A stretch of 64,000 bases of DNA from Aphelocoma coerulescens (GCF_041296385.1 NC_091020.1:31576001-31640000); one strand, 5' to 3'. Positions 1 to 20,627 are shown, counted from the stretch's first letter. Numbers and translations are program-made. The notes: generated by a model not told the origin, from the sequence alone.

Positions 1-3000
1 TTTTTAATTGTTTTAAGCTAGTTTGTTGTGGAATGTTTTCATAACCTGAAACATAACATATGCTGCACGTTATTTATTTTACGCAAGTGACTTTTAAAAT
101 AACTCATTATGTTTCAGTATCAGCTGCATGCCTGAAACTTGCCAGGAAAGCAATTGTGTTTGTGACAGAAGTTTGCATGAGGTCTATTCAATCTAAAGAG
201 TGTGGCATCTTTCTGGTTCATATAGTTTCTGTAGTGATGAACAGTCATGCTTTAAGGCACCCTGATGACTCACATTCACTGGCAGGAGCTGCTATGAAAT
301 GAAAGCCTGTACTTCTAGGTTTCTATTCTTTATTCACTAATTGCAAGCTACAATTAGACTGATTTGAGGAATCTGAGCATATCTAGCTTTCGTTTATCTC
401 AGTGAGACTTCTTTGATTTCAGTCACAGGTGATGATCAGATCTTCTGCAAAACACATCTCTTAACCTTCTGCTCACTGTTCTGTAAAATATTGTGAGATT
501 GCCACCTAGCTCGTAAAGATTTATTCCTGCAATGAAGCTTTAATATTTTGAGGTCCTTAGATGGAAGTCACTGTGTAAGGATGAAGAATTACCTCTGAGC
601 TATGGACCTGCTCTGTTTCTTGAGAAGTCAGTCTGGCCAAACTCAATGCTCTCCCTTTTTCTGGTCTGAAGTTCAGGGTTCTGCAATCCATGTCATTTAT
701 TTTTTTGGGAGACAGTGATGATTGAGACAGGTCTTTGAAGCGGGACTGTTCATTTGCAAAGAGGATTCTTATTCCTTTACTCAGAGCTACAGGTTTCCTT
801 TGGTGAGCACTCAGCATACAAACTCCCTTCCTCATCTGTTCTCAGGGCCATGCCATGTGCCTGTGTTTTATGAAGCCCAGTGTTTTGCAAAATCGTTGGT
901 ACAAAGGACTGGGAAAGGGCTCAAGAGCCTCTTGCATTGAACAGAGATCAAATGCACTTAGATGATCAACAGATGTCTGAGTGCCCTTGGAGGTCTTTCA
1001 GACCTCTGAGAACAGATTCCACAATATTCATAGGCCTGTTCTTCTGCTTCCCTGTGTGAAAAATTAGAATAAGAAGCCTTCATATCCAATTAAGTAGATT
1101 TCTTCACATCATTCCCCCAGTGCAGAGCAGAATAATTGATCCCTGCCCTCTTTATTAAAAACATTTCTATATTATAAGACCTTTATCAAGTTTCACCCTT
1201 GCTTTTCCAGACTAAACAGATCTAGTTCCTCGGTGCTTTCCTCTGGGCTCTTTTTCCTAGGCATGTTTCTTAACTCTCCAGGCACTTGGTGCTCTATAGG
1301 TTTCTCAAATGGTGGTGACCCCAGCTGGATATGTCTTTAGCTGGAGTCTCAACACATCCCTCTCAGTCCACTTTGTCACTTGGGCACTTTTCCTGTGGAA
1401 ACAGCAGTGTTAAACACAGTGAGCCAGCTCGGCCCGTGCAGGTTCGTGTTGTGCGTTCATCTATTCTGGGCTCTGTGCAGTTCCAGGGAATACCTGGGGA
1501 CACCTGCTTCTCACCTCACCCCCATTCCAGAATTGTGAACCCCGGCTTCTGGGCTGCCAGGAAAATGCTTCTGCTCCTTGAAAGTGCCAATCTCTGCTTG
1601 CTGGCTGCCTGCTTTCACCTCCACAGTCTTGGAGGCAACACCTGTAGCGCACCACACCTTGCGCTGTAAACATTTGGAAGTTCTCTCATGAGAAAAGGTA
1701 GAACAAATAACAGATTTTCATTAAAAAGTAAGAGAGAAGGTCTTCTGAATGCCTCCCCTGGTACTGCCAGCACTTCAGCTTGTTTGATAAAGAATTTGAT
1801 TTGCTGATAGATCAGCAGAAGGTCGGATGTCCCCCACACAGTCACAGGGGAAACACTGTCTGAGAGATGTTGTGAGTCCCATGGCAAACACACAGAGATG
1901 ACTTTAGGAGAAGGTTTATTTGCTGGCTGTCCTGTTCAGTGAACTCAGCAAGGGCTGGGTCTTGGAGGTCTGAGAGAAATAGCCTGTAGCAAAAGTTACA
2001 GAGCTGTCAGAAAAGGAGAGGCCACGTTTTGAAGTGTAGCGATGGAGCATGACATTCAAAGTAACAGATAATGGGAAGTCACACAGCCTGGAAGCTTTCA
2101 TCTGATCTGAATCAGATTTTTCTACTTTTCAGTACTTCACTGGGGTGCCAGGACATGGGCAGCACCAGGCACTGCTGCTGGACAGGACTCTGCTGGCATC
2201 CAGACTTTTTGTAGGCATGAACACAACTAACCCTGAGCATGTGTGAGACATATCAGCTGTTCTCATGACATTTACAGAAAGGGAAGAGCAGCTGAGAGGA
2301 ACTCTTTTGTCTTATAAATACAGAAAAAATAAAATTTAGAAGTGGAGATTTTTCTCAGGGTGCGCTAATGGCACTCAGAAGTAACTGAATATCCATTTCT
2401 TGTTTCTCAAATAACCACTAACATGATTCCTAGTGGCATTCTTTTCTTAAAAATTAAATGGGAGAGTATCATAAAACTGAGATATTGCTTTGCCAGCAAA
2501 ATATTTGTACAAAGGTTTTCAGTTTCTGGCCATAAAGGAGAAGGTATAGGAGGTAGGAGATTTTGGTTAAAACCTGGTAAAAGTAGTGTGAACTTTTGGA
2601 CTATTATTAAAATGTCTGGTCAAAAAGGATAATGTGATGAGAGAAAATTTTGTTGTAGGATCAATTTAAGCACATCTTGTGCTGCCATGAATCTGGTTTC
2701 AGTTCCATCAGCTTTACCCTAGTGTTAATCACTTGATTTGCCTGGCATAATTTCTGATTTACATTATCGTACACGAGATCAACGATGACTTTCTTTGCCT
2801 TCAGGAAACAGAATAGCCATTAGGGGAAATATGGGACTATACTTGTTATAGCTCCCCAGAGTTTTGTTTTGAATGCAAGAAGGTGTAACTGGTTTCTGCA
2901 GGTGTTTTTGAAGAGTTAGCAGAATATTCTTTGTCACAAGCTCAGATGTAATGGTTTTAATCATAGTGTATGGCTCTCCTAGCTGCCACAGGACATTTAA

Positions 3001-4046
3001 TATGTTGGAAAAGGTGTCTCTGTTCCCTTGTAAAAGCCAAATTTGCTTTTACAGCCATTGCCCATAATGCAGCAGGAGAATGGTGTTAATAACCATTTCA
3101 TTGTGGCTGCAGAAATCTTCTGCACCCCTCCAGGGAAGAAGCAACTTTTTCATCTGTAAATGGCCAAAGTGTTACCTTTGGAAGATTTCACTCTTGGGAT
3201 CCAAATGCTTCCTTGCACGCATAACCTGTGCTACCTAATTGTTCTCCAGGGGAGCAAAAGTAGGTTGGTGGGTTGGGTTTTGGTTTGTAATTGTTTCTGG
3301 CTTTGTTTGAACTTCTGAAGGCTGTGGGTATGCCCTGTATTCACACACGGAAAATGGCAGCCGTGGCTATTTAATGGGAGCAGTGGGAACTGTGAAGTCT
3401 CAAGGAAAATCTCAGGAAGGATTGTACAAAGGCTCCCTAGAACTGTAGGCAGAGTTGGAAAGGGTTGGGTTTGTTTCTCCCAGGCATAAGGTGCCCTGAA
3501 CTCTGTGAGGGACTGTAGAACGACACAAAATGCTTTGCTGAGCCTACAGAAGCTTTGGAAATTATCAGCCTGTGGAAAAAAAAACCAGCTCTTTTTCTTG
3601 TAATAGAAAATGGAGTGGTCTAGGGAAGTGTTTGCACTGCTCTGTAAGGCTTTAGTCCAGGCACAGGATTTCAGTGTGTTCATGTCTTTGCCTACCTTGA
3701 TATTGTTACCTTGCTCCCAGTTTGTTCAGAGGAGCTAAAGACTCAGAGGTCAGCAATGAGTGGTTTTGAAAACCCAAGTGGTGACTGTCTCTCCCACAAA
3801 CTTGGAAAGAGGAATCACAGTCTGTGTCATTTTTAAATACTTCCCACATTGTCTCACCATTTCTTTTGCTCATTCTACCCCCCTTTCACTACAAGAATTT
3901 AATTTCCTCTTTATGAATAAGAGTTAGCTGATGCTTATAATTTTTTTTAAATGTCCTTTGATCTCAGACAAAGTTTGATGGAACTAGCACCCTAGTAGTG
4001 TGTCATAGGCATGATCCTCAACACTAACCTCAAGGCAGCTTACCTT

Positions 4047-4071
4047 CCACTGGGAAATTAATTTCCAGTGG
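4047..4071. repeat. Near-perfect 25-bp palindrome
   Basis: CCACTGG and CCAGTGG flank a 12-bp self-complementary AT core, GAAATTAATTTC, with one unpaired G. The core resembles a paired homeodomain site (TTAAT/ATTAA). It may be a protein-binding site or a chance palindrome in intronic DNA. Confidence 0.5.
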
Positions 4072-5899
4072 GAAATGGGAGTCTCCTGGCATGAGTAAGA
4101 ATCAGGTCACTAGTCTAAATGACTAATTATGCAGTTTAGTACTTAGCTTTTGGATTCTAGTTTTGACCTCTAAATGTACAACAAGTTCCAGATGTAATCA
4201 ATAGTAACTTCAGTTGGAGGCCCCGGTATGGATTTTACAGAAGTGCTGCTCCATTCACATCAGAAGACACTCCTGGTCCACAGCAGTACCAAGACTGTGG
4301 AGTTCATGGGTGTTTCTGTACCCTGTAAGTCAGAGAGATGATCATCTTGGACTGGGGCTCAGACCAGTGGATTCATACAGCCACGTACCAGCTCTGGGCT
4401 ACCAGTGAGCATTTGTGTGCAAATGTGTATCCACTGAGTACATAAATTGTACAGGTATTCATTCATCTGGTTTCTAGCCAAAATCAACTGAAATACTGCT
4501 AATCATTAGGCTTTTGTTCATATCTGAATATTCCTTTAAAGCCTTTGTTTTAATCTGTTTCCCTGTCTTTTCCCCCAGTAGTTTCAGTGCTGTAGGACTG
4601 GAAAACAGGACTTTTGAGGTTTTTTCCTAGTTCTTTCATTGCTTTCCTCTTGCTTCTAGTTACTTTCTTGAACTAAAACAGGGACTTAATTTCATTGTGG
4701 GCATGTATATTTACCTCAGTGGTCAAGCAAGCTGAGAAAATCTGGCTTTGTCTTAGTCTCTCTATCTTTTAGATGATAACGTGAAGGGCTTACCTACCTC
4801 TCAAGAAACCATGAGACTTTTTAATTATTAGTAATCTACTCTGCCTGTGATAAAAAGTGGGTGTCCCCTAGATATGTTTTGCTGAGGAAATGGAGGAATA
4901 TATTGAGGAAGTGAAGAAACGTTTCAGCAAGGTCAGAGGTATCCATAGCACCTTCTGCAGATTGTCTGTCAAGGCTGAGCAGTGAGAGTGCATTACACAG
5001 CATGCACAGACAGTTCTGTAAACCATGTTCCTATTTAAAAACATTCAAGTGGAACAAACTTACTTTTTCATGTCACAACCAGGATCATATTCACATTTCA
5101 GCAGTGGGAAGGAAAAGATAAAAGACTTAATTCAGTTTTCAACATGCTGGAGATTTTCTCTGGCTCCACCTCTGCCCCTTCCTCTGTCCTCATTCCCAGT
5201 GTTTTTGAACTCTGCCTGCAATGCATTTCAGTGCTTGCCAAGACATCTCTAACTAGGGGTGAGTTAATGAGAACATCTGGCCAGGAATGAGGGATGATGC
5301 TCTGTGACCCACCCACTCAGCACATCTGGTGGTTGTGGGCATGGATGGGGGACCTTACAGAGCATTAAAGCTTCTGCAAGGAAAGAGGATTTTATCATCT
5401 ATGGCTGGGTTTATTGAAAATACCCAAATCCAATTGGTTATATAAAGGGACTTTCATGTACTTGGGAGAAATGCCTATAAATAGGTGCACACACACACAA
5501 ATATACACTTTGTAATATAATTACAGTATACAGGCGATGTGTAAAAATGTGGACTGCCTAAAAAACTGTCTTTTTAGATAATTAGTCCCAAAAGTCCTAA
5601 ACTGGTTAACCATCAAGGCATATTGCAAGAGACCTCTCTTTGGTAAGGGCCTTTTGAAGGGCTGAATATACATTCTCTCCAAAGGGAGGAGAGGATGAAA
5701 AGAGTTTATATGCTTGCTTGGCAAAGTTTCTTTTTGAAATTATTATTTTGAAGCTGCTGAATTATTTTTGTCATTCTAAGGATGAACTAAAGTGTCCAGA
5801 TACTTTTGTGAACATCTTTTTATGTTTTGTATTATGATAGATGTAGATCTATATCAGTAAGTACCAATGCTCTGCTCTTGTTTTGCTTTGCTGGTTAAC

Positions 5900-5923
5900 A
5901 AAAAAAAAAAAAAAAAAAAAAAA
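5900..5923 (+). repeat. Poly-A tract (24 bp)
   Basis: An uninterrupted run of A inside the GRK5 intron. No recognisable retrotransposed body or clear target-site duplication is seen around it. It causes a run of phenylalanines in a spurious minus-strand frame. Confidence 0.9.
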
Positions 5924-6346
5924 GAAAGATGGATTTTTCAGACTGCGCAATGAATCACCCATGAAGTGAAAACACTGGGCAAATTCTCTTTTGTTTAATA
6001 GAATGGCCTGTACACAGTTCAGGCCAGCACATTTTTCATGGGATGCAAGGGAGCAGTTCAAAGAATTGGCAAGGAGTGGGTCCTGCATATTCATGAGGCT
6101 GGGCAAGGAGGTGAAGGTACAGGAGAAGGCAGAAAAGCAATGTGAGGATAGAGTGGAATGTGGAGCGAGTTGCCACGGTATCCTATTTTACTGCTCTTTT
6201 ACGTAAAGCTCCTTTGCTTTTACACAACCGCTGGAATTGAATGGCAGCAGCTCGGGGCATAAATAATGAATGTGCCTCTCACATGTTAAGAGAGGAGAAT
6301 CTGCACCTCGTCGCAGAGTTAATGTGCCCCTCTCTTTTCTCCCCAG

Positions 6347-6447
6347 TCTCCAGCCTATGTGCCCGAAGTCAGTCGAGAACTTATCCAACAGACAGAGGAG
6401 AAGCTCGAAAACAGCCCCTGCAAAGAGCTGTTCTCTCCCTGTACAAA
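6347..6447 (+). CDS. GRK5: GRK5 exon encoding RGS-homology residues ~114-147
   Basis: First GRK5 exon visible here. The acceptor is ttttctccccag and the donor is gtaagt. It translates as SPAYVPEVSRELIQQ followed by TEEKLENSPCKELFSPC, matching human GRK5 residues 114-147, which read [20 protein letters not shown] at this place. The segment belongs to the RGS-homology domain that packs against the kinase domain. TEEKL and PCKELFS are identical to human; the stretch before them is the most divergent part of the protein in this window. The exon ends after two bases of a codon completed at 9318. Family assignment is secure; the choice of GRK5 over GRK4/GRK6 rests on all exons and on the RGS10 neighbour. 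Confidence 0.95.
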
Positions 6448-9411
<2,964 letters not shown>

Positions 9412-9838
9412 TAAGTGTCACGAGGTTTTTTTTAAAAATAAAAATAAATAAAAAGTTAATTTTTACTTTCCATGAAAAGTCTGTAGAATATGCTCGAATT
9501 CTGACAGTTGAGATAATGTTTGCTTCTACAGCTCCAGTGTTCGACCATTTAATGGTCTTAGGTACATTAAACATATTAGGTATGATTAATGTGCATTCAG
9601 CAACTTCAGCTGTCTTTCTGTTTAGCTACCCTCTGAACGTGGTGACATTTTGTCTGGACCAGTTGTCACTGTTATTAAATCACTCTAAACAGAGAAAAAT
9701 GTGGCAGATAGGTCCTCTCACTGTGTTTATTGGCTGGACATTCCTGAGCACATTCAATAAGCAGGCAGCCTTAGTGGGTATTAATTTGCAAGGAAAGGGG
9801 CTTGTGCCTTTCCCTTGTCAGGGAGTGCTGTAGCAGAC

Positions 9839-9866
9839 GGTCACTGCTGGGTGACAGTGACCTTGA
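9839..9866. promoter_or_regulatory. Inverted GGTCAC repeat with ERR/SF-1-type half-site
   Basis: GGTCAC (9839-9844) and its reverse complement GTGACC (9857-9862) form an inverted repeat with a 12-bp spacer. The right arm extends to TGACCTTGA (9858-9866), whose complement TCAAGGTCA is the consensus extended half-site for monomeric ERR/SF-1-type nuclear receptors. Motif match only; function is inferred. Confidence 0.3.
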
Positions 9867-11411
9867 GCTGAGAGAAGCCCCATTTTCCACAAATGGAATT
9901 AATTACGGCGGATGAGTTAGGGCCGGATCCATGAGCGGTGAGTGTCAGCAGGACGCCTCCAGATCAAAGGAGCTGCCAGTTCCTCTCCCTGGAAAGCTAC
10001 AAAGCTGCTGCTCAAGAGGGGTGGGCAGAGGGAAGAGCCATTTCATGCCAAGACATGCTCCACATGCCATCTTTCCTGAGCCCAGCATTTACTCTTCCAT
10101 TTCAATTAAAAAAACATTGGGTGATTCATCCCTAGCCAGGCTATTTCCTATCTATTTTCACATTCGGGATAAGGAATTTTCTGAAACGCTTTGAGGATTT
10201 TTTTTTTCCATTCCCGCAACATGTGTGACAAGCTATTGGATATGCCTGGCTTAAGAAGCTGGGAGAATTGTTTTTAGGATTAGCAAAGGGATGTTAGTAG
10301 CATGGAGTGATCAGCACCTCCTGACAGCCTGCTGGCTCCAGACAAGCAGTGACACAGTCCATTTATTCCAGGGACATTGCTGAACATGTAGTTATCACGA
10401 CTAATTGTTGCTTTTAACCCCAAAAGCATTTGCAGCAGCCTCATGGAAAACTGAAAATAACATCTTCTCCTCTTCTAGTTTTGAGTTTCTGCATACTATT
10501 CTTCCCCCACTTAGGAAAACAATAATGGGCATTAATGAAAGGATTCACTTTGGCATTTATTCCTCATTGTCATCAACCTCATCATCCCTGTGGTGGGAAC
10601 AGCCACGTTACTGTGCTCCCTCTGCCGGCTGGCTGCCTGCCAGAGGGGAACAAGGATGACAGGAATATTCATATCCACTGCTAGGATCCTTGTAAAACCT
10701 TGGTGATGGAGTGGTGGATACAAAATGGGAGCTCGCTGAATCTAGAATTCTTCTTCTGTCATGTTATAAAACTTTTACAGTAGCAAAGTAAAAGCTGGCT
10801 GTAGAGTTGGAGCCATTCTGGAAGAGCAGATTTTGTGGGAAGCCTGGGAGATTGTATAGGGATCATGTCAAGTGATTTTTGTGGAGCGCTCTGTCCTCAG
10901 GGACAGACTTATTTAACCTTAATTTGGCTCTTGCCATCACGGCCTTCTTGCCTGTGATGCTCCCCCAGGAAGCAAGTAGACCAGAGGGAATGGACTGGCT
11001 TGGACCTTGTCTTCCCGCTCTCCCAGCCTGCAAATGACACATAAATCCACCTCTCCTGCTCCCAGCATTGTTTCTGCCTTTGACTCCTATAAGTTCCATG
11101 TTTTGTTTAAGATGCCAGAAGTATTTTCTGGTGGATTGAATTTCGGATCACTTTTTCTCATCTTGCAGGCCAAGCAAAGCAATGTGTTAGCCCATCCTAT
11201 ATATGTCATGGGTATTAATATCTTACTGGAAGATCTCAAGCTTCCTCTTTGCTTAACAAAGGCCAAGGCTGTATAATGGAGATTCAGAACCCTCCTTGGT
11301 CCTAAGATGCTAGCAGAAATTATACTGATGACTCACTAATGTGTTGTATTTTATTACAGCTTAATATGTTGGAATTGAAAAGTTCAAGCCATACATAGTA
11401 TTGAAGTAATG

Positions 11412-11425
11412 TAATTACGTAATTA
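11412..11425. promoter_or_regulatory. Perfect 14-bp palindrome containing a D-box/PAR-bZIP consensus
   Basis: TAATTACGTAATTA is fully self-complementary. Its centre ATTACGTAAT matches the RTTAYGTAAY consensus of PAR-bZIP factors (HLF, TEF, DBP) and NFIL3. It sits about 160 bp before the 11588 exon in AT-rich intron DNA. Motif match only. Confidence 0.3.
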
Positions 11426-11519
11426 TATATTATATTATATAATACGATTACCTTGAAATAATGGGATTATATAATATTTATCTATTTTGCTTTTCAAAAG
11501 TATGCTCTGAAATAAATAA

Positions 11520-13590
<2,071 letters not shown>

Positions 13591-15548
13591 TAAGCACTCT
13601 CTAGAGTCTTAGGATGTCTTTTCTGGGTAGGAAAGAATTGTCTGCATCCTCCCTTCTCACTGTGGTGCTGTACATCTGAGATGCCTGAGTGCTTTGGCTG
13701 AAATTTCGCAGAGCCCGGTATAAATACAGCATGATACAGTAATCATGGAAGGAAGCAGTTGCTTCCCTAAATACATCCTGTCTAAATGGTACAGAACAAG
13801 CACAAAGCTCTCCAAACCCTACCTCAGCATGCACTGGGCAACATAAGAAAGTGATGGAAGTTCCTTTAAAGGGATTTCATTAAGGAATCTATTTCTGAGT
13901 TGGGATGAAATGGAGATCATTCCATCCAAGCCTCTATTTTAATTAGTTAGATTATATTGCATGAGGGGCTGTAGCACGTCAGATGTGGCAAAACTTCTGT
14001 TGCAGAGGGAGTGCAATCCCAAGAGGGTGTCTGAGACACAGGGCATGGATTTACACTAGTGTGATTAGCTAGATGGGATCATGGTGATCCTGGCGTGCCA
14101 GCCATGGAAGGGGGCCCATTCCCAGCCACACAACAGAGGCATCCTGCTGGCAGCATCCCACCATCCATGGGTGCAGCCAGCGGGCACAGCACTGCCCGGC
14201 GCCGCCGCTGCCGCTTCCAGGAGGGCAGATCCCAAGTTCTCAGATTCCAGTTTGGCTTACAGCTCTATACAAGCACTTTTCCAGGGCAGGCTGGATAAGC
14301 AGGCAGATTGCAGACAGAGTTCTTGTGACTCCTCGAGGAGTTTTTTTCTTTAATCAACAGCCACTGTAGTTGTAAACAACAGTTAATGTTTGTCTTCATC
14401 ATCCCAGCTTGTGAAATCATCGTTGCTGGCATTCACAGCCGAAGAGGGCCTGTGAATTGATGAAAGAACTTACAAGGACAATGATTAATAGACAATAAGA
14501 TGCTATTTTTAAAAGCCAAACCATGCTTTAAATCATTTGGTGTGCCTGTGTGTAATATGTATGATGCGTATGCTTGTATGCATAGAAATTGCAATATTGT
14601 TGTTCCTTGGAGGAGATCTCTAACAAACTGCCACTTGGTTGCCTTAGATCTTGCTAGCTGGCACACAGAGGGCAGACAGATAACATGCTGATTTAGCTGG
14701 TGCTCGCCCAAGGAGGAGGTTTTTTCTTTCCCCAAGGAGCAAAATGGTACTAAGTGTTTAATGTCAATTGAAAAATCAAATCATGAGTGAAATGTCTGGC
14801 TTCCTTTTCCTTTAAAAAACTGCCTACCACATTTTAAAACGTTTTAGGAGGTAATACAGTGTTTCACAATCACATTTTATTGAAAGAAAATAAAAGACTG
14901 GTGCATTCGTAACATGGCTGGTAAAATGCCATGCTAATGCCATTTTCTAACAGAGCAAATCAGATCTGGCCACCTAAACTAGTGCATGGCTCTGAGAGAA
15001 ATGGCACCTACTTCCTTAAGCAGTAGTTTTCATGCTACTCTTAAAAGAGCTGCTACTTTACACCTCAGATGGCACATTCATTTTGGTGATGAATGATACT
15101 AGATCCTTGTAGGTGACATTTTCTAGCAGTATTTCAGGAGCATCTGCAGAGACCCCTCATTTGTAATAGCACAGCGTGTTGTGGGACCTGTGAGAAGTGC
15201 TATATAGGTCAATAAAATATAGCAGCTAAATGCTACCACTTTCTCAAGGCGAATAATTCATCACAAAACACTTATTCCTCAGACTTAATTTCATTTTCTC
15301 TAAACAAAATGCTCCTGAGTAAATCACAGCGTTGGAAAATGCATCCCCATCTCCTGGGCCGCTGCTGACGCACGCTGCAGACGTGACCCGGGAGAACAAC
15401 CAGGCTCAGAGTCAGATTTATCTCATTCAGAATTCCCTTGTCAAACATGGCACTCCTGTTACATTTCTCAACTGCATCATGTTAGTAAAGGTCAACGGGT
15501 TGGTTGTTTATGGAAAGCAAATGTAAAAAGCTGCTGGTTCTTCTCAAA

Positions 15549-15553
<5 letters not shown>

Positions 15554-15581
<28 letters not shown>

Positions 15582-15694
15582 TCTGTTATATTATTTATAA
15601 TATGTATTTATATGTTTGTTTCATATTTTATATAAATGAAATACATATATATGTGTATATATATATATATAATGTATATAATGTATATAATGTA
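15554..15694. repeat. TA dinucleotide microsatellite block
   Basis: An uninterrupted TA run at about 15554-15581 is followed by imperfect TA/TG and ATGTATATA units to about 15694. It is simple-sequence DNA able to form cruciform structures and likely length-variable. Confidence 0.9.
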
Positions 15695-16384
15695 ACATTT
15701 TTTTTCTTTCTATTTGGTTATTTGAATATTTTTTATATATGTAATGTTTTTAAATTTATTCTATAGCCATGCCTGGAAGCTCCAGTCAGCATCAAGTCCA
15801 CATTGTCCCAGGCATTGTGCAAATACATGGTAAAGCCTTGTCCACAGTGATTAATTGAGTTGTTTAGGCTGTCCTGCACAGCCAAACAACTGCCTTTTGA
15901 GCATGGGCACAGTGCCAGCAGTTTATGTTTCAGTATGTTTGGGCAAGGCTGCTTTACAAATGGGAAGCTGGGCCTTTGGGAAGTCGCCTTACGTGTCTGT
16001 GTGTCCACCAGGCAGTTTTATTCCTCCTGGACATTTCAGTCATGAACCCTTGGAAGTGCTGGCCTTGCAAAGGAAGCCAGCCTTGATCCTGAGGAACCAG
16101 AAGTCTGAAAACAGGAACAACAGCTTACGTCTAGGAGGGGAGGAAGGCTTCCTCTAATTGCCCTAAATTGCAGAAGACTGTAACGACTGAACTGGTGTTC
16201 TCAGAGTCCTCATGGACTTTTCCTCATTCAAAGACAACATTTCCCAGTGTGCACACAAGGTTCTTGTCATTGGCCCCCAGTTACAGTTTTAGGTGGGACT
16301 AATAACTGCTGAGCTGATGAGGAAGTAACTGATGAAGGCTTCAAGGAGTTCTTCAAGGAAATAGTTCTTACAGGATTTGGAATA

Positions 16385-16417
16385 TATTTTTATTTTTTAA
16401 ATTTATTTATAAAAATA
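16385..16417. repeat. AT-rich inverted repeat
   Basis: TATTTTTAT (16385-16393) pairs with ATAAAAATA (16409-16417) across a 15-bp AT-rich spacer. Its composition makes chance occurrence likely. Confidence 0.5.
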
Positions 16418-18167
16418 AATAGGAGATGCCCGTGACCATGCTGGTCCAGCATTGGAAACCTTCTGCTGATAGGCAGGGAAAGCCCACAGTGGTATGTTAA
16501 ACAAAATCACAGCTTCTCCTCAGCATTCAGCTGCCCTTCACATATTTCAGCATTGTTTATTTGAAAAGTAGGCTTGGTACCACTGGGCACTGAGTGAGGT
16601 TTGTCTTGGAGGTCAGGAAGGTCTGAAGCAAGCAAGAAGAGGCGATTACTCACAGTGCTCTGTGTTCTTGCTTGAAATAATAAATATAAACAGGGCAAGT
16701 TTCAAAGTTCCAAGCTTGGCATTGTTAAAACCATAAAATTCCCCTCTCCATTCACAGGAAAATTCCTGATGCTGGAATGGTACAGCTTGGGAGGTGGGGT
16801 GGGCTCCTGCCCAGGCTCTGTGCTCTGCCCTGTTCCCTGGTGAAAGAGTCCACGCCCTCTCTTTGCTCTGTGCACAGCAGTTCCTCTTGCTGGGAAGTTA
16901 ACAGCACCAAGCTGGTTCACAGATACAAGGAGGTCTTACAAAAAGAAGAGCCAAGCACTGCTTGGATTTGCACCAGGCTGAACACTGTCTTAAGATAAAA
17001 GCCAGGGTATCATGTGGTGAACTGAAGCAATCCTGTTTTCCCTGCCTCACCCAGCCACTGGTGCCTCATTCAGGCTCCTGAGCCAGCACAGCCCAGTCCT
17101 GGGGCATGGCCCTTCTGGGACACTCCCTGCCCAGCATGTCCCTATATCCCCTCTGACACCTCTGTTCCTGTCTCCCATGCTGGTTTCATTCCCACTCTGC
17201 ACGAGCAGGATGGGAAGGAGCCCTTCAGGCTCCCACCTCAAGAGCAGCCCAAGAATAGCAGCAGCTGCAAAGTTGTGCTGCTGGGCTTTGGAAAGGTTTG
17301 GAAAACAGCCTTGGTCAAGGAGGGGACAGCATGGCTGGCCTGGGCAGCACCTCAAAGCAGCAGCTGGTGGAGCAGGTTTTGTGCAGACAAACCTTTCAGA
17401 AGAAGGATCTGCCAAGGCTCTGCTAAATATATGAAAACTGAGATTATTTACTTCAGAAGTTTATACCTCTCCCAGATTTGGGACTTTTTCTTCTTTTTTT
17501 TTTTCAGGAACAGTAAAAGGCACATCTTTGACATCAGATTGACCACCTTGCCGATTTTCATGGCATTGCTCCAAACCACATAAGCACTAGAGTTTCACAA
17601 ATGTTTGTAAGAAGAATCTTAATCTGGGCCCAGCATTCCCCCCTCTGCCCCACATTTTCCAAACTCAACAAAATTATTGCACATGTGTTCAAGTGCATGG
17701 GCACACATTCACGTACTTGGTCTGAGTCAGATGCCAGACATAGAAAATTTGAGCCGAACAGGTCACTATATCCATTTTCACATGTAAATAAGTATTTTAA
17801 AGCCTAAAATATTTTTTTTTTAGGTAAGATTTTATAACAAAAAATGTTACAGAGATCTAGCAACATACAGGACTATAGGGGTTCATTTACAGGGCTTACA
17901 GGACTAGATGGATGAGTCCATTATAGGGTAGATTAGGAACTAAAAGCTTGGCTTAGTGAAAAATTGTAACTCCAGTTTAGAAAAAGACATATGGCTTCAG
18001 TCTATCTATGAAGTGAGTTGTAAAAGGTTGTATTGGTTTCAGGAGTTCCTTGCTGTTTGAGTTGACACTCAATTGGTTTATTACGAGTAATAAATGCACT
18101 CACACAGTTGTAGGGTTGTGTTATCAAAACCAGCTTCATACCCATAACTGCTATCTTTCATTTTCAG

Positions 18168-18205
18168 AGATCTGAAGCCAGAAAATATCCTGCTGGATGA
18201 TTATG
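18168..18205 (+). CDS. GRK5: GRK5 38-nt exon with kinase catalytic loop (~310-323)
   Basis: A very small exon encoding the end of Arg and then DLKPENILLDDY plus one base of Gly. The Asp is the catalytic base (D311 in human numbering), the Lys contacts the gamma-phosphate and the Asn coordinates magnesium. The acceptor is cattttcag and the donor is gtaagt. At 38 nt it is not a multiple of three, so skipping it would both delete the active site and shift the frame. Confidence 0.97.

Positions 18206-20627
<2,422 letters not shown>

Larger units (their letters stand above)
1..6346 (+). other. GRK5 intron (3' part), no exon found
   Basis: This segment lies upstream of the first GRK5 exon in the window and ends in a pyrimidine-rich tract and CAG at 6341-6346. 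I looked for the earlier GRK5 exons (N-terminal helix and first RGS-homology part) and saw no translation resembling them, so the segment is read as the 3' part of the preceding intron. It contains a 24-bp poly-A run near 5900 and an AT-centred near-palindrome at 4047-4071. The open frames in it have no recognisable protein content. Confidence 0.75.

Noticed and set aside
3231..3683. 150-codon minus-strand frame
   Set aside because: Low-information sequence in a GRK5 intron with no recognisable motif.
4860..4940. Possible earlier GRK5 exon (charged EEMEEYIEEVKKRF-like translation)
   Set aside because: It does not match the GRK5 residues expected before position 114, and no acceptor in the right phase was found.
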